A stretch of DNA of 64,000 nucleotides from the NCBI RefSeq assembly GCF_014284235.1, contig NZ_JACOGD010000002.1:372001-436000 (forward strand). Reading direction: 5' to 3'. Position 1 is the first letter of the stretch, and every line of letters begins with the position of its first letter. Source of the stretch: Cognatundibacterium curvum. Its GTDB lineage: Bacteria; Pseudomonadota; Gammaproteobacteria; Burkholderiales; Burkholderiaceae_D. Both the position numbers and the translations under genes were made by a program. Positions 35,359 to 46,198 of this stretch are shown here, piece by piece. The notes under the pieces are model-generated. The model made no database searches, was not told the origin of the DNA, and saw nothing but the letters and a program-made list of their open reading frames with translations.

Positions 35359-37707
35359 ATGGCATTCAATCTACCGTTCTTGTCCAAAGGAAAAGAAACT
35401 CCGGAAGTTGACGGAACCGACGTTGCGGCAAGGTCGCTTGGAAATGCTGATTCGGTTGAAATAGAAGAAGCAACAAATGTCCGTATGCTGACCCCGGAAG
35501 CAGCACCGGCAGCAGCGGCAGGGGCCGAGACACGCCCGGCCTTAGCGGCAGACCCGCTGTCAGAAACCCACCCAGATGCGACCTTCATTGGTGATGCGCT
35601 GGAAAAAGGTGGTGATATCCGCCTGCCAGTCATCGGCAAGATGACCCTGCAAAAGCAGATGCGTATCCTGTCGATTGCGATGGGTGCTTCGCTGTTATCC
35701 GGCGCGGTGTTTGTGTATCTGAATGCGAGTCAGTCTGCGCTGGTGTCTACCCAGGTACAGATCGCGGGTGACGTGCTGATGCACTCCCAGCGTATCGGTA
35801 AAGCGGCGCCAAATGCGATTCAGGGTAATGTGGAAGCGTTTAAGCAGCTGGAAGACAGTCGCAAGGAAATCAATTCAGATCTGAAAATTCTGCTGGAAGG
35901 CGGTAACTATCAGGGCCGTGATGTGCGCAGTGCAAGCTCTTCGTTGACGCCGGTACTGAATGACACGATCAAAATCTGGCAAAGTTCGAATAAAGCGTCG
36001 GAAACAATTTTGAACCGCCGTAAAGAACTGACCGGTTTCGGTCAGACCCTGCGTAAATTGAATACTTTGTCGCCGGTTTTGCTGGAACTCACAGAACAGA
36101 TTTCTACCTTAAAAGTTCAGGGCGGTGGCTCTGCGCGTGAAATTTCTGCTTCCGGTCAGCTGGTCATGTTGACCCAGCGTCTGGGTCGTAGTGCGAATGA
36201 ATTCCTGACTTCTGAGGGTGTTAATCCTGAAACGGCTTTCTTGCTGAGTAAAGATACCAACACTTTCTATGATCTGGTGGAAGGTTTCCTGGCCGGTAGT
36301 GATGTTTTGCGTCTGACGGCCACCAAGGATGCAGATACCCGTGAAAAACTGGAAGAGCTGAAAAAAGTGTTCGCGGAATACAAAGACAGCGTGTCTGTGA
36401 TTCTGGGTAACTTGCAAAACTTCATTGCAGCTAAACAGTCCGAACAGTTACTGTTTAACGAAAATGAGGAATTGAAAGCCAAGCTGAGCAATCTGCAAAA
36501 AACCTATACCGCGCAGCAGGATTCCACCAGCATCAGCTTCGTCTTGTTGATGTTGTCGGCAGCTGCCGCGCTGGCTTCTGCGTTAGGTATCGCGCTGGTT
36601 CTGTTGCAGGATAGCCGTAACCGCGCTAAAGAGGCGAATGAACGTCGTCAGGAAGCAGCGTCCCAGATGCTGCAGGCGAAGAAGCAGGAAGAAGAAGCGA
36701 AAGCTGCTAACGATCAGAACCAGGCTGCGATTTTGCGACTGATGAATGAATTGCAGGAAGTGGCGGACGGTGACTTGACAGTGCAGGCGACGGTTTCTGA
36801 AGATATTACCGGTGCGATTGCCGACTCGGTTAACTATACGGTGGAAGAGTTGCGTGGTCTGGTCGGTCGTGTTACCAACACAGCGGAACAGGTTACCTCT
36901 GCGTCTGATCTGGCGCAGGATATTTCTAATAATCTGCTGGATGCGTCTGAACAGCAATCACGTGAAATTACCGATGCAGGTCAGGCAGTTCTGACGATGG
37001 CGGCGGAAATTACCGACGTTTCGCGTTCTGCGAATGAATCGGCCGAGGTTGCGCGTCAATCGGTTGCTGCGGCGGAGCAGGGCGCGCATGCGGTGGAAGA
37101 CGCGATCAAGGGTATGAACGAGATTCGCGAACAAATCCAGGAAACGTCTAAACGTATTAAACGTCTGGGTGAATCTTCCCAGGAGATTGGTGAGATCACA
37201 GAACTGATTTCTGACATTACCGAACAGACCAACGTACTGGCGCTGAATGCGGCGATTCAGGCGGCATCTGCGGGTGAAGCAGGACGAGGCTTCTCGGTGG
37301 TTGCGGAAGAGGTGCAGCGACTGGCGGAACGTTCCGCTGAAGCGACCAAGCAGATCGGTGCGCTGGTTCGTACGATTCAGACCGATACCCATGATGCGGT
37401 AGCGGCGATGGAAAAATCCACCCAGGGTGTGGTTGAGGGTGCGAAGCTGTCCGATGCGGCCGGTACTGCGCTGTCAGAAATCCGTAGCGTTTCTAATCGT
37501 TTGGCGGAACTGATTCAGGGCATCTCGCTGGCGACGGAACAGCAGGCAACTTCTGCGAATGGCGTTGCACAAAACATTCAGCACATTTTGAGTATGAATG
37601 ACCAGACCCGTACCGGTACCCAGCAGACAGCTGACTCCATTAAGCAACTGGCGTTGCTGGCGGAAGAGCTGAAAAACTCGGTGTCACGATTCAAAGTGAC
37701 GGCCTGA
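35359..37707 (+). CDS. pilJ: Type IV pilus methyl-accepting chemoreceptor PilJ
   Basis: The 782-residue receptor has a long cytoplasmic Pro/Ala-rich N-terminal stretch. The first transmembrane helix follows ([19 protein letters not shown], about residues 104-122). The periplasmic region, typical of PilJ, runs to the second helix ([23 protein letters not shown], about residues 395-417). The HAMP-like [27 protein letters not shown] segment leads to the methyl-accepting domain, with the hairpin tip [41 protein letters not shown]. It senses a surface or pilus signal for the PilL kinase. TAGGAG precedes the ATG. A terminator-like hairpin follows the stop. Confidence 0.95.
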   Translation: MAFNLPFLSKGKETPEVDGTDVAARSLGNADSVEIEEATNVRMLTPEAAPAAAAGAETRPALAADPLSETHPDATFIGDALEKGGDIRLPVIGKMTLQKQMRILSIAMGASLLSGAVFVYLNASQSALVSTQVQIAGDVLMHSQRIGKAAPNAIQGNVEAFKQLEDSRKEINSDLKILLEGGNYQGRDVRSASSSLTPVLNDTIKIWQSSNKASETILNRRKELTGFGQTLRKLNTLSPVLLELTEQISTLKVQGGGSAREISASGQLVMLTQRLGRSANEFLTSEGVNPETAFLLSKDTNTFYDLVEGFLAGSDVLRLTATKDADTREKLEELKKVFAEYKDSVSVILGNLQNFIAAKQSEQLLFNENEELKAKLSNLQKTYTAQQDSTSISFVLLMLSAAAALASALGIALVLLQDSRNRAKEANERRQEAASQMLQAKKQEEEAKAANDQNQAAILRLMNELQEVADGDLTVQATVSEDITGAIADSVNYTVEELRGLVGRVTNTAEQVTSASDLAQDISNNLLDASEQQSREITDAGQAVLTMAAEITDVSRSANESAEVARQSVAAAEQGAHAVEDAIKGMNEIREQIQETSKRIKRLGESSQEIGEITELISDITEQTNVLALNAAIQAASAGEAGRGFSVVAEEVQRLAERSAEATKQIGALVRTIQTDTHDAVAAMEKSTQGVVEGAKLSDAAGTALSEIRSVSNRLAELIQGISLATEQQATSANGVAQNIQHILSMNDQTRTGTQQTADSIKQLALLAEELKNSVSRFKVTA

Positions 37708-37719
37708 TTTTCAAGCTAT

Positions 37720-37744
37720 GGGGCAGTGTTGCCCCTGTCTTTTT
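37720..37744 (+). terminator. Terminator-like hairpin between pilJ and pilL
   Basis: GGGGCA pairs with TGCCCC over a four-base loop, then TGTCTTTTT. As the operon appears to continue into pilL, it would act as a partial terminator or attenuator. Confidence 0.6.
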
Positions 37745-37748
37745 GCAA

Positions 37749-37772
37749 GGCAATGAAGATTTCTTCATTGCC
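37749..37772 (+). promoter_or_regulatory. Second hairpin just before pilL
   Basis: Ten bases (GGCAATGAAG) pair perfectly with CTTCATTGCC over the loop ATTT, ending 21 bases before the pilL ATG. It has no T-run, so it may stabilise the pilL mRNA 5' end after processing or shape ribosome access. Confidence 0.5.
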
Positions 37773-37793
37773 GCTTGAGTTTGCGGAGTACGC

Positions 37794-40700
37794 ATGACAT
37801 ACGAATTTTCCAATTCGCCTGAGCTGTCAGAAGAACAGTTTGACACCGGACCTCTGTCCTGGGTAATGGCGGATATCCGTGAAGCGATTAATCATTCAGG
37901 CAAGTTCCTGACTGAGGCCCTGGTGCAGGATGAGGAAAGCCGCACCACGACTTTACTGCATGCGAAAAATTATCTGCATCAGGCGCATGGTGCTTTACAG
38001 ATCGTTGATATTGATGGCGTTGCCATCGTCACAGAAACCATAGAAGAGTTACTGGAGCGCCTGCAGGCAAAGCAGCTCGATCTCAACCAGGAAAATATAG
38101 ACGTTATCCTGGATGCTTTTCATGCGGTATTGCGCTATCTGGAAGACTTACTGTCTGGCGCCAGTCATCAGCCAGTCCGTCTGTTCCCTTACTACCGTGG
38201 CTTATTGCAGTTGAAAGGTGCCGAACGTATTCATCCGGCCGACCTGTTTTTCCCTGCACTCGCAGTACGTGAAAAAATCCCTGAACTGACCGTTACGCAT
38301 ACTGGTCCGGCACCGGCCTACAACGGTTTGCGTCAGCGTTTTGAAAAACAATTGCTGACGGTGCTGACTGCTAAAGATGCGCAAAAACAGCAGGAAGCCG
38401 CATTGGCGATGCAAGAGCTGGTTGCTGAAATCGATCAGGTCCAGTCTAACCCGCAGGCCAAAGCCTTCTGGGTGGTGATGCGTGCCTTCATCGAATCGGT
38501 AGCGACAGGCAGCATTCCGAATCAGCAATATGTGAAGCAAATTTTTGGCCGTATCAATTTACAGATACGCCGTCTGGTCGAGGGTGTCACCACGATACCG
38601 GAACGTCTGTTACGTGATGCGCTGTTTTTTATCGCCCAGGTCGAACAGCCTACGCCTTTTGTTGCGCGTGTGCGTCAGGCCTATGCACTGAATAACACTG
38701 TACCGCTCGATTATGACCAGAAAAATTATGGTCAGATCGCAGCTGGTGTGTTGAGCAGCGCGAAAGAGCAATTGACTGCAGTGAAAAATCTGTGGGGGCG
38801 CATTGCCAACGGCGAGTCCGGTCTGGCAGATAAATTCTCGGCGAAGATGAAAGACCTGGCTGAAACCGGCAGTGGCTTGAATTCTCCTGCGCTGTCCAAA
38901 CTGTTGCGTGAACTCAGCGGTATTGCGCGTCATGTCGCGCATTCGGAAGATGGCAACAAGCTCGCGCTTGAACTCGCGACCAGCCTGCTGTTCGTCGAAA
39001 ATGCACTGGATCAGATTACCCGTTTACCAGCGCATTTTGCGGAGCGTTCGGAAGAGATCACCTCTCGTTTATTGTCAGTCGTGTCTGGCGATGAACCACA
39101 ATCCCAGGCCGCCTGGATGGGCGAAATCTCGCGTGAAGCACAGCAGCGTCAGACCATGTCAGTCTTGGTCGCTGAGATGCAGGCCAGCTTGCGTCAGATT
39201 GAAAAAAATCTGGATGAATATTTCCGTCATCCGGAACAGACTGACTTACTCAAACCAGTCGATGGTACCTTGCATCAGATCGGTGGTGCGCTGGCGATCC
39301 TGGATCAGGATGATGCTATGCGTGCAGTGGAGCATACCCGTGCGCTGATTACGCAATTTGTCGCGCCGGAAGACGGGCAGCTTAGCCCGGAACTGGAAGC
39401 CAGTCATCGTCAGGTGGCGCAGAATATCGGTGCCCTGAGCTTCTTCATCGAAACGATGCAGACGCAGCCCGAAACCGCCAGGAAGAAATTCACTTTTGAT
39501 CCTGACAGTGGTGTGTTCCGTTCCCATTTACTCGAAGCCCCGGTACAGAAAGAGTTGTTGCCAGCTAACGCAGATGTGCAAACCGCGCATACCGCAGGTC
39601 AGGCCGCCGCTGTGCAGACTGCAGAACAAGAGCTGGCACATCAGCAACAGGAATCAGCCCGTCTGGCTGCGTCCTTAGTGGCGCATCCGGAAGATCAGGA
39701 TTTGCAGGAGCAATTAAAGCAATCGCTGGAGTCGGAGCGCAAAGTGGCGACCCTGCTGGATGATGCCGATGCGAGTGACCGCGCACGCGCAGCGATTGCC
39801 ATGCTGGATAATGCAGATGATGAAGCGCATTCCGGTTTGCAGCATCTGGTGGCGGGCGAAACACAGGCTGCGGCAGCCGCCGCACCTGCTGCGCTGAATA
39901 CGCTGCCACAATCGGAAGAAGCGATCGATGCCGAATTGCTGGAAATTTTCCTGGGCGAAGCGGAAGAAGTGCTGGAATTCGTCGGCCAGACTTTGCCTTT
40001 GTCGCGTAAAGACACGGATAATCAGGAATACCTGACCAGCCTGCGTCGTTCTTTCCACACACTCAAAGGCAGCAGCCGCATGGTAGGCCTGAATGTGTTT
40101 GGCGAGACCGCATGGCATATTGAACAGGTCATGAATATCTGGCTGTCCGAATCTAAGCCAGGTAATGAGAATTTGTATCGCTTGCTGGAGCGTGCTTCCC
40201 ATGAGCTGGCATTGTGGACCGAAGAACTGAAGCAACAAGCCTGGTCGCACCGTACAGGCGCTGCGATTATCGAAGCTGCGCAGCGTGTGAAATCCGGACT
40301 TGACTATGAAGATGTGCCTGAGACCCTGGCACCGGCAGCTGTTGCACCTCATGAGGTCGCAGAGGCCACAGATACCGGCGCTGAAGTCATTGAGCTTGCT
40401 GAGTTTGCTGAGCCGGTTCAGCCTGACAGCGCGCAATTGGATAGCATTGCTGAACAGCTGGCGCCGGATCATGCAGCGCTGACGGCGCAAGCCGGTTTAT
40501 CGGTTGAAGCTGGTGCAGAGATAGCAGCGGGCCCTGCTGCAGACGACGCACATGAAATCGTTGCTGATGGCGTTATTGGTGATATAGCTGATATAGCTGA
40601 TATAGCTGCAAATGCGCTGACAGACACGCACGAGAGCGATCAGGCTGCTGTGCATGAGCTGGACATAACAGATGTCGCGCCAAGCGCTGAGCTGGAATCA

Positions 40701-43700
40701 GCAGCTGTGATCGAGGCAGAGCCGTTCATTGCAGATGCCTCACCGGAATTTGAACTTACTGCAAGTACACCGCATCAGTTCCCGGAAACGATCGCTGCGC
40801 CTTTGCAGGCGGCGGCCTTGGCGATGGATGACCTGGCTGCTGATGTGGCTGAGGATGTGGTCGCGGATGTGAGCCTGGATACAGCGTTGCCGGAACTGAC
40901 TACACTGTCGGATGTGCCGGCACTGTCAGAAGATACTGAGCTCGCAACAATTGCGGCTGAGGTACCGGCTGATCTGGCACATGTGGTACTTACACCTGAC
41001 GCTGAACCGCTGGCCGGGACACATGCGGAAGCAGAATTCCAAACGGATGCACTGATGCCGCCAGTCAGCCCTGAACATCTGCCTGAGCACAGCGATACAC
41101 CGCCGGACAGCTTGCCTGAGCTGACTTTGCCTGAAACAGCTGATAATGAATTTACTGTTACCGCTGAAGAGCTTGCTGCCTCAGTTTCTGGGCCTGAAAC
41201 TGAAACTGCTGATATCCTGGCGTCGGAATTACCGTCTGAACCGGAACTGACTGCGCAGATACTGGCGGAAATCGATGCTGAAGTGCGCGCCGAAATGCAA
41301 CAGGCAGCACAACAACCGGATGAACCGAACCCAGAGTCTGTTATGCCGGAAGACCAGCTGGCACAAGTCACAGCGCAAACTGAAACGGTGGAACCTGTTC
41401 AGAACGGCGCCAAAATCATTGAATTCCCTGACTTAAGCAAACCGGCAGTCACACTGGATGACAATATTAAGCGCATCGGTGATCTGGAAATCAGTTTGCC
41501 GCTGTTCTCTATCTACATGGCAGAAACCGATGAAATCGTGCGCTTCCTGAGCCAGGATTTCGCGGAGTGGCGTCATGAGTCCTACCGGCCTGTGACCACC
41601 CATGCGATTCATGCGACGCACTCACTGGCGGGCAGTTCTGCCACGGTTGGACTCAAGCCTTTGCAAGAACTTGCGCACAGCCTGGAATTGGTATTGCAGC
41701 GTCTGGCGCGTCACTCTGTGGTGTTGCAAGCCCATGAGTATGATGTGCTGGATCACGCGCTGGATACGGGCAAACGCATGCTGCAAAAGTTTGCCTTGTC
41801 CGAAATGGCCGATTATGCGCCGGATGAAGTCAAACAGCTGGAAGCCTTATTGCAGGATGTGATCAGCCGCTCGGATGCAGGTGCGGATGAGGAATTCATC
41901 ACCTCCACCAATGAGCGTCTGGATTTGTCCGATTTGTCTGTAATGCATGACGATGCCGCTGAACAGCTGGTGCAAGCGGAATCTACTGAGCATGCACAGC
42001 CTTCCCCGGAACCTGTCGCCAGCAGTATCAACCTCATTGATACCCAGACTGTCAGTGAAAACACCGCTGGCATCCAGATCAATGATGAACTGGATCAGGA
42101 TTTGCTGCCGGTATTTATCGAAGAAGGACAGGATTTGCTACCTATGGTAGGGCAGTTATTGCGCAGCTGGCAGGATAATCCGGCTGACAGTGCGACGCCA
42201 CAGGCGATCGCGCGTCTGATGCACACCATCAAAGGTAGTGCAAGGATGGCTGGTGCGATGGGACTGGGACAGCATATCCATGATATGGAAACCCGCATCG
42301 AAAGTCTGATGGCTGCCGGTAGTACGGTACGTTTGCCTTTGCTGGATGATCTGATGGCACGCCACGATCTGAGCATGCAAATGTTCGATCAGCTGCAAAA
42401 TCCTGAAGCATTTGCCCAGCCGGTCGCAAGCGATGTGCCGCTGACAGCTGCGCAAGAACTCGATCAGTTCCAGGAAGCGATGGTGGCTGGTGAAGCTGAA
42501 CCCGCGGCTAAACCGCGCGATATGGTCAGTCTGACGCCATTGATGCCACTGAATACAGACGGCGTGAAGAAAACCAGTTTCACGCCAGCTGTTCCAGCTG
42601 CTACTCCGGCGGCTGCAACCGGTCCGGTACCGCTGGTGCGCGTGCGCGCTGACGTACTGGATCGCCTGGTCAATCAGGCCGGTGAAGTGTCGATCTCGCG
42701 CTCACGTCTGGAAAACGAAGTTGGCACCCTGCGTGCTTCGCTCAGTGAGCTGACCGAAAACGTGAACCGTCTGCGTTCCCAGTTACGTGAAGTGGAAATT
42801 CAGGCGGAAACCCAGATTACTTCGCGTATGGCACATTCCGGCGACCGCGAATTTGATCCGCTGGAGTTCGACCGTTTCACGCGTTTGCAGGAGCTGACCC
42901 GTATGATGGCCGAGAGCGTGAGCGACGTGGCGACGGTGCAGACCAATCTGACCCGTACCATCGATGGCGCTTCCGGTAATCTGCATGTGCAGGCCCGTCT
43001 GACCCGTGAATTGCAACAGGATTTGATGCGTGTGCGTATGATCCCGTTTGCCAGTGTGTCTGAGCGTTTATACCGTGTGACCCGACAGACTGCGAAAGAA
43101 CTTGATAAGCGCGTCAATCTGGATATCCGTGGTTCCAACATAGAAATGGACCGTGGCGTTCTGGAAAAAATGGTAGGTCCGTTTGAACATTTGCTGCGAA
43201 ATGCGATTGTGCATGGCATAGAAAGCCGTGAGCAGCGTAAAGCCACAGGTAAGAATGAAACCGGCGAGTTACTGATAGAAATCCGTCAGGAAGGTAACGA
43301 GGTCGTGATCCGCTTTAAGGATGACGGCCAGGGGCTGAACCTGAACTTTATCCGTGAAAAAGCCCTGAGCGTGGGCTTGTTGAGTCTGGATGATGAGCCA
43401 GGTGAAGCTGAGACCGCTGGCCTGATTTTTGAGCCAGGCTTCACTACCGCATCTGAAGTGACTGAGCTGGCTGGGCGCGGCGTTGGTATGGACGTGGTAC
43501 GTTCCGAAGCTGCATCCTTAGGTGGCCGTGTCGAAGTCGCCACCAGCAGCGGTCAGGGTGCGGAATTCACGATTCACTTGCCGCTGACACTGGCTGTGAC
43601 GCAGGTTGTATTGTTGTCCGCCGGTGGCCGTACGTTTGCCGTTCCCTCTGTATTGGTGGAGCAGGTACAGCATCTGAAATCGAATGCGCTGGCGAATGCA

Positions 43701-44504
43701 TATAACGATGGTGCCGTCATGTGGCAGGGTCAGCGGGTAGCGATGCATTTCCTGTCATCGCTGCTTGGACATCGTGAGGTGGTGCCGATGGCGCAGCAAT
43801 ACACACCTTTGCTGATCATGAAGAGCGGTACTGAGCGCGTTGCTTTGCACATCGATGAAATTCTGGGTAATCGCGAGGTGGTGGTTAAAAACATCGGCCC
43901 GCAGCTGGCGCGTATGGCAGGTATTGCCGGTGCAACGGTGCTGGGTTCCGGTGAAATCGTGTTGATTCTGAATCCGGTACCACTGGCGCAGCGTTTCGAA
44001 ACTGAACGTGCGCGTCTGCCACAGGCGGGCGTGGAAGCCGTGCCGGGTGCCGTGGCTGATCTGCATCATCAGGAAGCGGTGCAGCCTGTGCGTAGCGAAC
44101 CGGTACAGGGTTTGCGTACCCAGCATACGGTGATGGTGGTGGATGATTCGCTGACTGTGCGCCGCGTGACCCAGCGTTTGCTGACACGTGAAGGCTATCA
44201 GGTGATATTGGCCAAAGACGGTATCGACGCGCTCGAGCAATTACAATCGGTCACGCCGGATGTGATGCTGGTGGATATTGAAATGCCGCGTATGGATGGT
44301 TTCGATCTGACCCGTAACGTGCGCAGTGACAGTCGTACCAGCCATATTCCTATCATCATGATCACTTCGCGTACCGCGGATAAACACCGTAATTATGCGA
44401 AGGAGCTGGGTGTGAATGAGTATTTCGGTAAGCCTTACCGTGAGGATGACTTATTAGCTGCGATCGTGCATTTTGTCGGACAGGAGCATGCCGTCATCGT
44501 CTGA
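37794..44504 (+). CDS. pilL: CheA-like hybrid histidine kinase PilL/ChpA with multiple Hpt domains
   Basis: The 2236-residue hub kinase of the Pil-Chp system. Clear Hpt sites are His755 (HTLKGSSRMVG) and His1477 (HTIKGSARMAG). A degenerate one is at His1276 (HSLAGSSATVG), where the usual Lys is Ala, and weak Hpt-like helices appear near residues 65 and 500. An acidic Ala/Glu-rich linker spans about 850-1220. Then come dimerisation, the HATPase domain (about 1770-1900, RNAIVHGIESREQR, FKDDGQGLN, GRGVGMDVV), the CheW domain (about 1940-2070) and a C-terminal receiver with Asp2161 (LVDIEMPRMDGF). Pseudomonas ChpA is similar in layout and size, with eight transfer domains. It ends in a strong palindromic terminator. 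Confidence 0.93.
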   Translation: MTYEFSNSPELSEEQFDTGPLSWVMADIREAINHSGKFLTEALVQDEESRTTTLLHAKNYLHQAHGALQIVDIDGVAIVTETIEELLERLQAKQLDLNQENIDVILDAFHAVLRYLEDLLSGASHQPVRLFPYYRGLLQLKGAERIHPADLFFPALAVREKIPELTVTHTGPAPAYNGLRQRFEKQLLTVLTAKDAQKQQEAALAMQELVAEIDQVQSNPQAKAFWVVMRAFIESVATGSIPNQQYVKQIFGRINLQIRRLVEGVTTIPERLLRDALFFIAQVEQPTPFVARVRQAYALNNTVPLDYDQKNYGQIAAGVLSSAKEQLTAVKNLWGRIANGESGLADKFSAKMKDLAETGSGLNSPALSKLLRELSGIARHVAHSEDGNKLALELATSLLFVENALDQITRLPAHFAERSEEITSRLLSVVSGDEPQSQAAWMGEISREAQQRQTMSVLVAEMQASLRQIEKNLDEYFRHPEQTDLLKPVDGTLHQIGGALAILDQDDAMRAVEHTRALITQFVAPEDGQLSPELEASHRQVAQNIGALSFFIETMQTQPETARKKFTFDPDSGVFRSHLLEAPVQKELLPANADVQTAHTAGQAAAVQTAEQELAHQQQESARLAASLVAHPEDQDLQEQLKQSLESERKVATLLDDADASDRARAAIAMLDNADDEAHSGLQHLVAGETQAAAAAAPAALNTLPQSEEAIDAELLEIFLGEAEEVLEFVGQTLPLSRKDTDNQEYLTSLRRSFHTLKGSSRMVGLNVFGETAWHIEQVMNIWLSESKPGNENLYRLLERASHELALWTEELKQQAWSHRTGAAIIEAAQRVKSGLDYEDVPETLAPAAVAPHEVAEATDTGAEVIELAEFAEPVQPDSAQLDSIAEQLAPDHAALTAQAGLSVEAGAEIAAGPAADDAHEIVADGVIGDIADIADIAANALTDTHESDQAAVHELDITDVAPSAELESAAVIEAEPFIADASPEFELTASTPHQFPETIAAPLQAAALAMDDLAADVAEDVVADVSLDTALPELTTLSDVPALSEDTELATIAAEVPADLAHVVLTPDAEPLAGTHAEAEFQTDALMPPVSPEHLPEHSDTPPDSLPELTLPETADNEFTVTAEELAASVSGPETETADILASELPSEPELTAQILAEIDAEVRAEMQQAAQQPDEPNPESVMPEDQLAQVTAQTETVEPVQNGAKIIEFPDLSKPAVTLDDNIKRIGDLEISLPLFSIYMAETDEIVRFLSQDFAEWRHESYRPVTTHAIHATHSLAGSSATVGLKPLQELAHSLELVLQRLARHSVVLQAHEYDVLDHALDTGKRMLQKFALSEMADYAPDEVKQLEALLQDVISRSDAGADEEFITSTNERLDLSDLSVMHDDAAEQLVQAESTEHAQPSPEPVASSINLIDTQTVSENTAGIQINDELDQDLLPVFIEEGQDLLPMVGQLLRSWQDNPADSATPQAIARLMHTIKGSARMAGAMGLGQHIHDMETRIESLMAAGSTVRLPLLDDLMARHDLSMQMFDQLQNPEAFAQPVASDVPLTAAQELDQFQEAMVAGEAEPAAKPRDMVSLTPLMPLNTDGVKKTSFTPAVPAATPAAATGPVPLVRVRADVLDRLVNQAGEVSISRSRLENEVGTLRASLSELTENVNRLRSQLREVEIQAETQITSRMAHSGDREFDPLEFDRFTRLQELTRMMAESVSDVATVQTNLTRTIDGASGNLHVQARLTRELQQDLMRVRMIPFASVSERLYRVTRQTAKELDKRVNLDIRGSNIEMDRGVLEKMVGPFEHLLRNAIVHGIESREQRKATGKNETGELLIEIRQEGNEVVIRFKDDGQGLNLNFIREKALSVGLLSLDDEPGEAETAGLIFEPGFTTASEVTELAGRGVGMDVVRSEAASLGGRVEVATSSGQGAEFTIHLPLTLAVTQVVLLSAGGRTFAVPSVLVEQVQHLKSNALANAYNDGAVMWQGQRVAMHFLSSLLGHREVVPMAQQYTPLLIMKSGTERVALHIDEILGNREVVVKNIGPQLARMAGIAGATVLGSGEIVLILNPVPLAQRFETERARLPQAGVEAVPGAVADLHHQEAVQPVRSEPVQGLRTQHTVMVVDDSLTVRRVTQRLLTREGYQVILAKDGIDALEQLQSVTPDVMLVDIEMPRMDGFDLTRNVRSDSRTSHIPIIMITSRTADKHRNYAKELGVNEYFGKPYREDDLLAAIVHFVGQEHAVIV
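40581..40607 (+). repeat. 9-bp tandem repeat in the pilL linker
   Basis: Three perfect copies of GATATAGCT encode (Asp-Ile-Ala)x3 in the acidic linker. In-frame gain or loss would change linker length only. Confidence 0.85.
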
Positions 44505-44530
44505 TGGTTTGAAGACTGGGTATTTGAATA

Positions 44531-44565
44531 AACAAAAAAGCGGAGTTAGTCTCCGCTTTTTTGTT
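44531..44565. terminator. Bidirectional terminator between pilL and phrB
   Basis: A perfect 15-base palindromic stem (AACAAAAAAGCGGAG with CTCCGCTTTTTTGTT) with loop TTAGT and T-runs on both strands ends the two convergent genes. Confidence 0.92.
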
Positions 44566-44598
44566 GTGGTGACTTATTGTGCATTTGTTGCTTCTTAC

Positions 44599-46083
44599 TT
44601 AGCTGTCGCCAGAAACAGCTGGATTTTTCACGACTGCGTAACGGCTGAGTGTTTGCTGGCGCGCGACATCGTGTTCAACGATGGGATAGGGGTAATTCTC
44701 ACCCAGCTTGATGCCGGCCTGCTGCAGTAACATGGGCGCGGCTTTCCACGGTGCGTGTAGGCTTTTCTTATCCAGTCTGGCCAGCTGTGGCAGATAGCGT
44801 GTGATGAATTTGCCGTCCGCATCAAATTTCTCAGATTGGGTGATGGGATTAAAAATCCGGAAATAAGGTTGCGCATCGCAGCCTGAAGACGCGGCCCACT
44901 GCCAGCCACCATTGTTAGCCGCCAGATCAAAGTCCAGTAATTTTTGTGCGAAGTAGGCTTCGCCGCGCCGCCAGTCTATGCCCAGATCCTTGATCAGAAA
45001 ACAGGCGGTTACCATTCGTAAGCGGTTATGCATGTAACCGGACTGATTCAACTGCCGCATCGCGGCGTCGACCAGCGGATAGCCGGTATTACCGCTACAC
45101 CAGGCCGCAAAATGCTGATCTGCCTGTGCACCTTGCTCCCACTGGATAGCGTCATAAATGGGCTTGAAAGCATGTTGTACTACACGTGGATGGTGGTGCA
45201 GTATCATGAAATAAAAATCCCGCCAGATCAGCTCCGATAGCCAGGTTTCCGCGCCACTGCTGGCCTGAGTCCGTATCGCTTCTAACGCGTGCCTGACCAG
45301 CTGGCGTATCGAAATCGTACCGAAACGCAGATGTACGCTCAGGTAGGATGGGCCTTTTACAGAAGGATAATCACGCCTGACATCGTAGTGGTTCAGCCGT
45401 GGCAGAAATGCTTCGCACAGTGCTTCAGCGCCGGAGACACCGCTGGCTATTTTTAAATCTTCATCCAGGCTGGCGGCAAAGCCCATTTCGGCCAGACCCG
45501 GGACTTCACTGCGCAGCGGCGCCTGTAACTGCTGACAATAAGCATCGGATGGATAGGCACGCGCATAGAAATCACTGCCTTCGGCATAGAATTTTTTCAG
45601 CCACGCATTTTTATACGGGGTGAAGACAGAGAATGGCGTACCGCTTTGAGACAGGACTTCATTCTGTTCAAAAATGACCTGATCTTTGTCGTCCAGGAAT
45701 GCACAGGACTGCGCTTGCAACTGCGTCGCTACACGCTGGTCGCGTGCGATGGCTGCAGGTTCGTAGTCGCGATTCACGAACACCGCATCGATGCCCAATT
45801 CGTGTACCAGTGTAGGGATCGCGCTTTCAGCTGCATCGTAGCGTACGATGAGTTCACCGCCACGTGTGCGTAGCAATTGCTGTAACTCGAGCACGCTGGC
45901 ATGGAGGAAGCGTAGCCGCCTGTCATCGGCTGGCAGGTCTTGCAAAATAGACTTATCGAAAATAAAAGCAAAACAGACTTCGCGGCTTTGCTTCAAGGCG
46001 TGATACAGCGCTGCATGGTCGTGCAGACGCAAATCGCGGCGGAACCAGACCAATGCGCGCTGAAAATTAGGAGTCTTAGTCAT
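44599..46083 (-). CDS. phrB: Deoxyribodipyrimidine photolyase (class I CPD type)
   Basis: The 494-residue flavoprotein repairs UV-made pyrimidine dimers with light. The N-terminal antenna-binding domain begins ALVWFRRDLRLHDHAAL. The C-terminal FAD domain includes SYLSVHLRFGTISIRQL, WLSELIWRDFYFMILHHHP, GNTGYPLVDAAMRQLNQSGYMHNRLRM and the conserved DFDLAANNGGWQWAASSGCDAQPYFRIFNP. The Trp residues of the electron chain (WQWAAS) are in place. It starts at ATG 46083 and is divergent from yqgE, so the 115-base gap holds both promoters. The gene is a single transcription unit. Confidence 0.96.
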   Translation of the reverse strand: MTKTPNFQRALVWFRRDLRLHDHAALYHALKQSREVCFAFIFDKSILQDLPADDRRLRFLHASVLELQQLLRTRGGELIVRYDAAESAIPTLVHELGIDAVFVNRDYEPAAIARDQRVATQLQAQSCAFLDDKDQVIFEQNEVLSQSGTPFSVFTPYKNAWLKKFYAEGSDFYARAYPSDAYCQQLQAPLRSEVPGLAEMGFAASLDEDLKIASGVSGAEALCEAFLPRLNHYDVRRDYPSVKGPSYLSVHLRFGTISIRQLVRHALEAIRTQASSGAETWLSELIWRDFYFMILHHHPRVVQHAFKPIYDAIQWEQGAQADQHFAAWCSGNTGYPLVDAAMRQLNQSGYMHNRLRMVTACFLIKDLGIDWRRGEAYFAQKLLDFDLAANNGGWQWAASSGCDAQPYFRIFNPITQSEKFDADGKFITRYLPQLARLDKKSLHAPWKAAPMLLQQAGIKLGENYPYPIVEHDVARQQTLSRYAVVKNPAVSGDS

Positions 46084-46198
46084 ACAGAACAGATCAGGTT
46101 TAGGGGGCTGGAACCCACGTCTTATATTACTGTGCGCAGGCTTCCTAGTATCCGGCGCACATTATCACACATCGAAAAAGCACGCTAAAACTGCTAAA

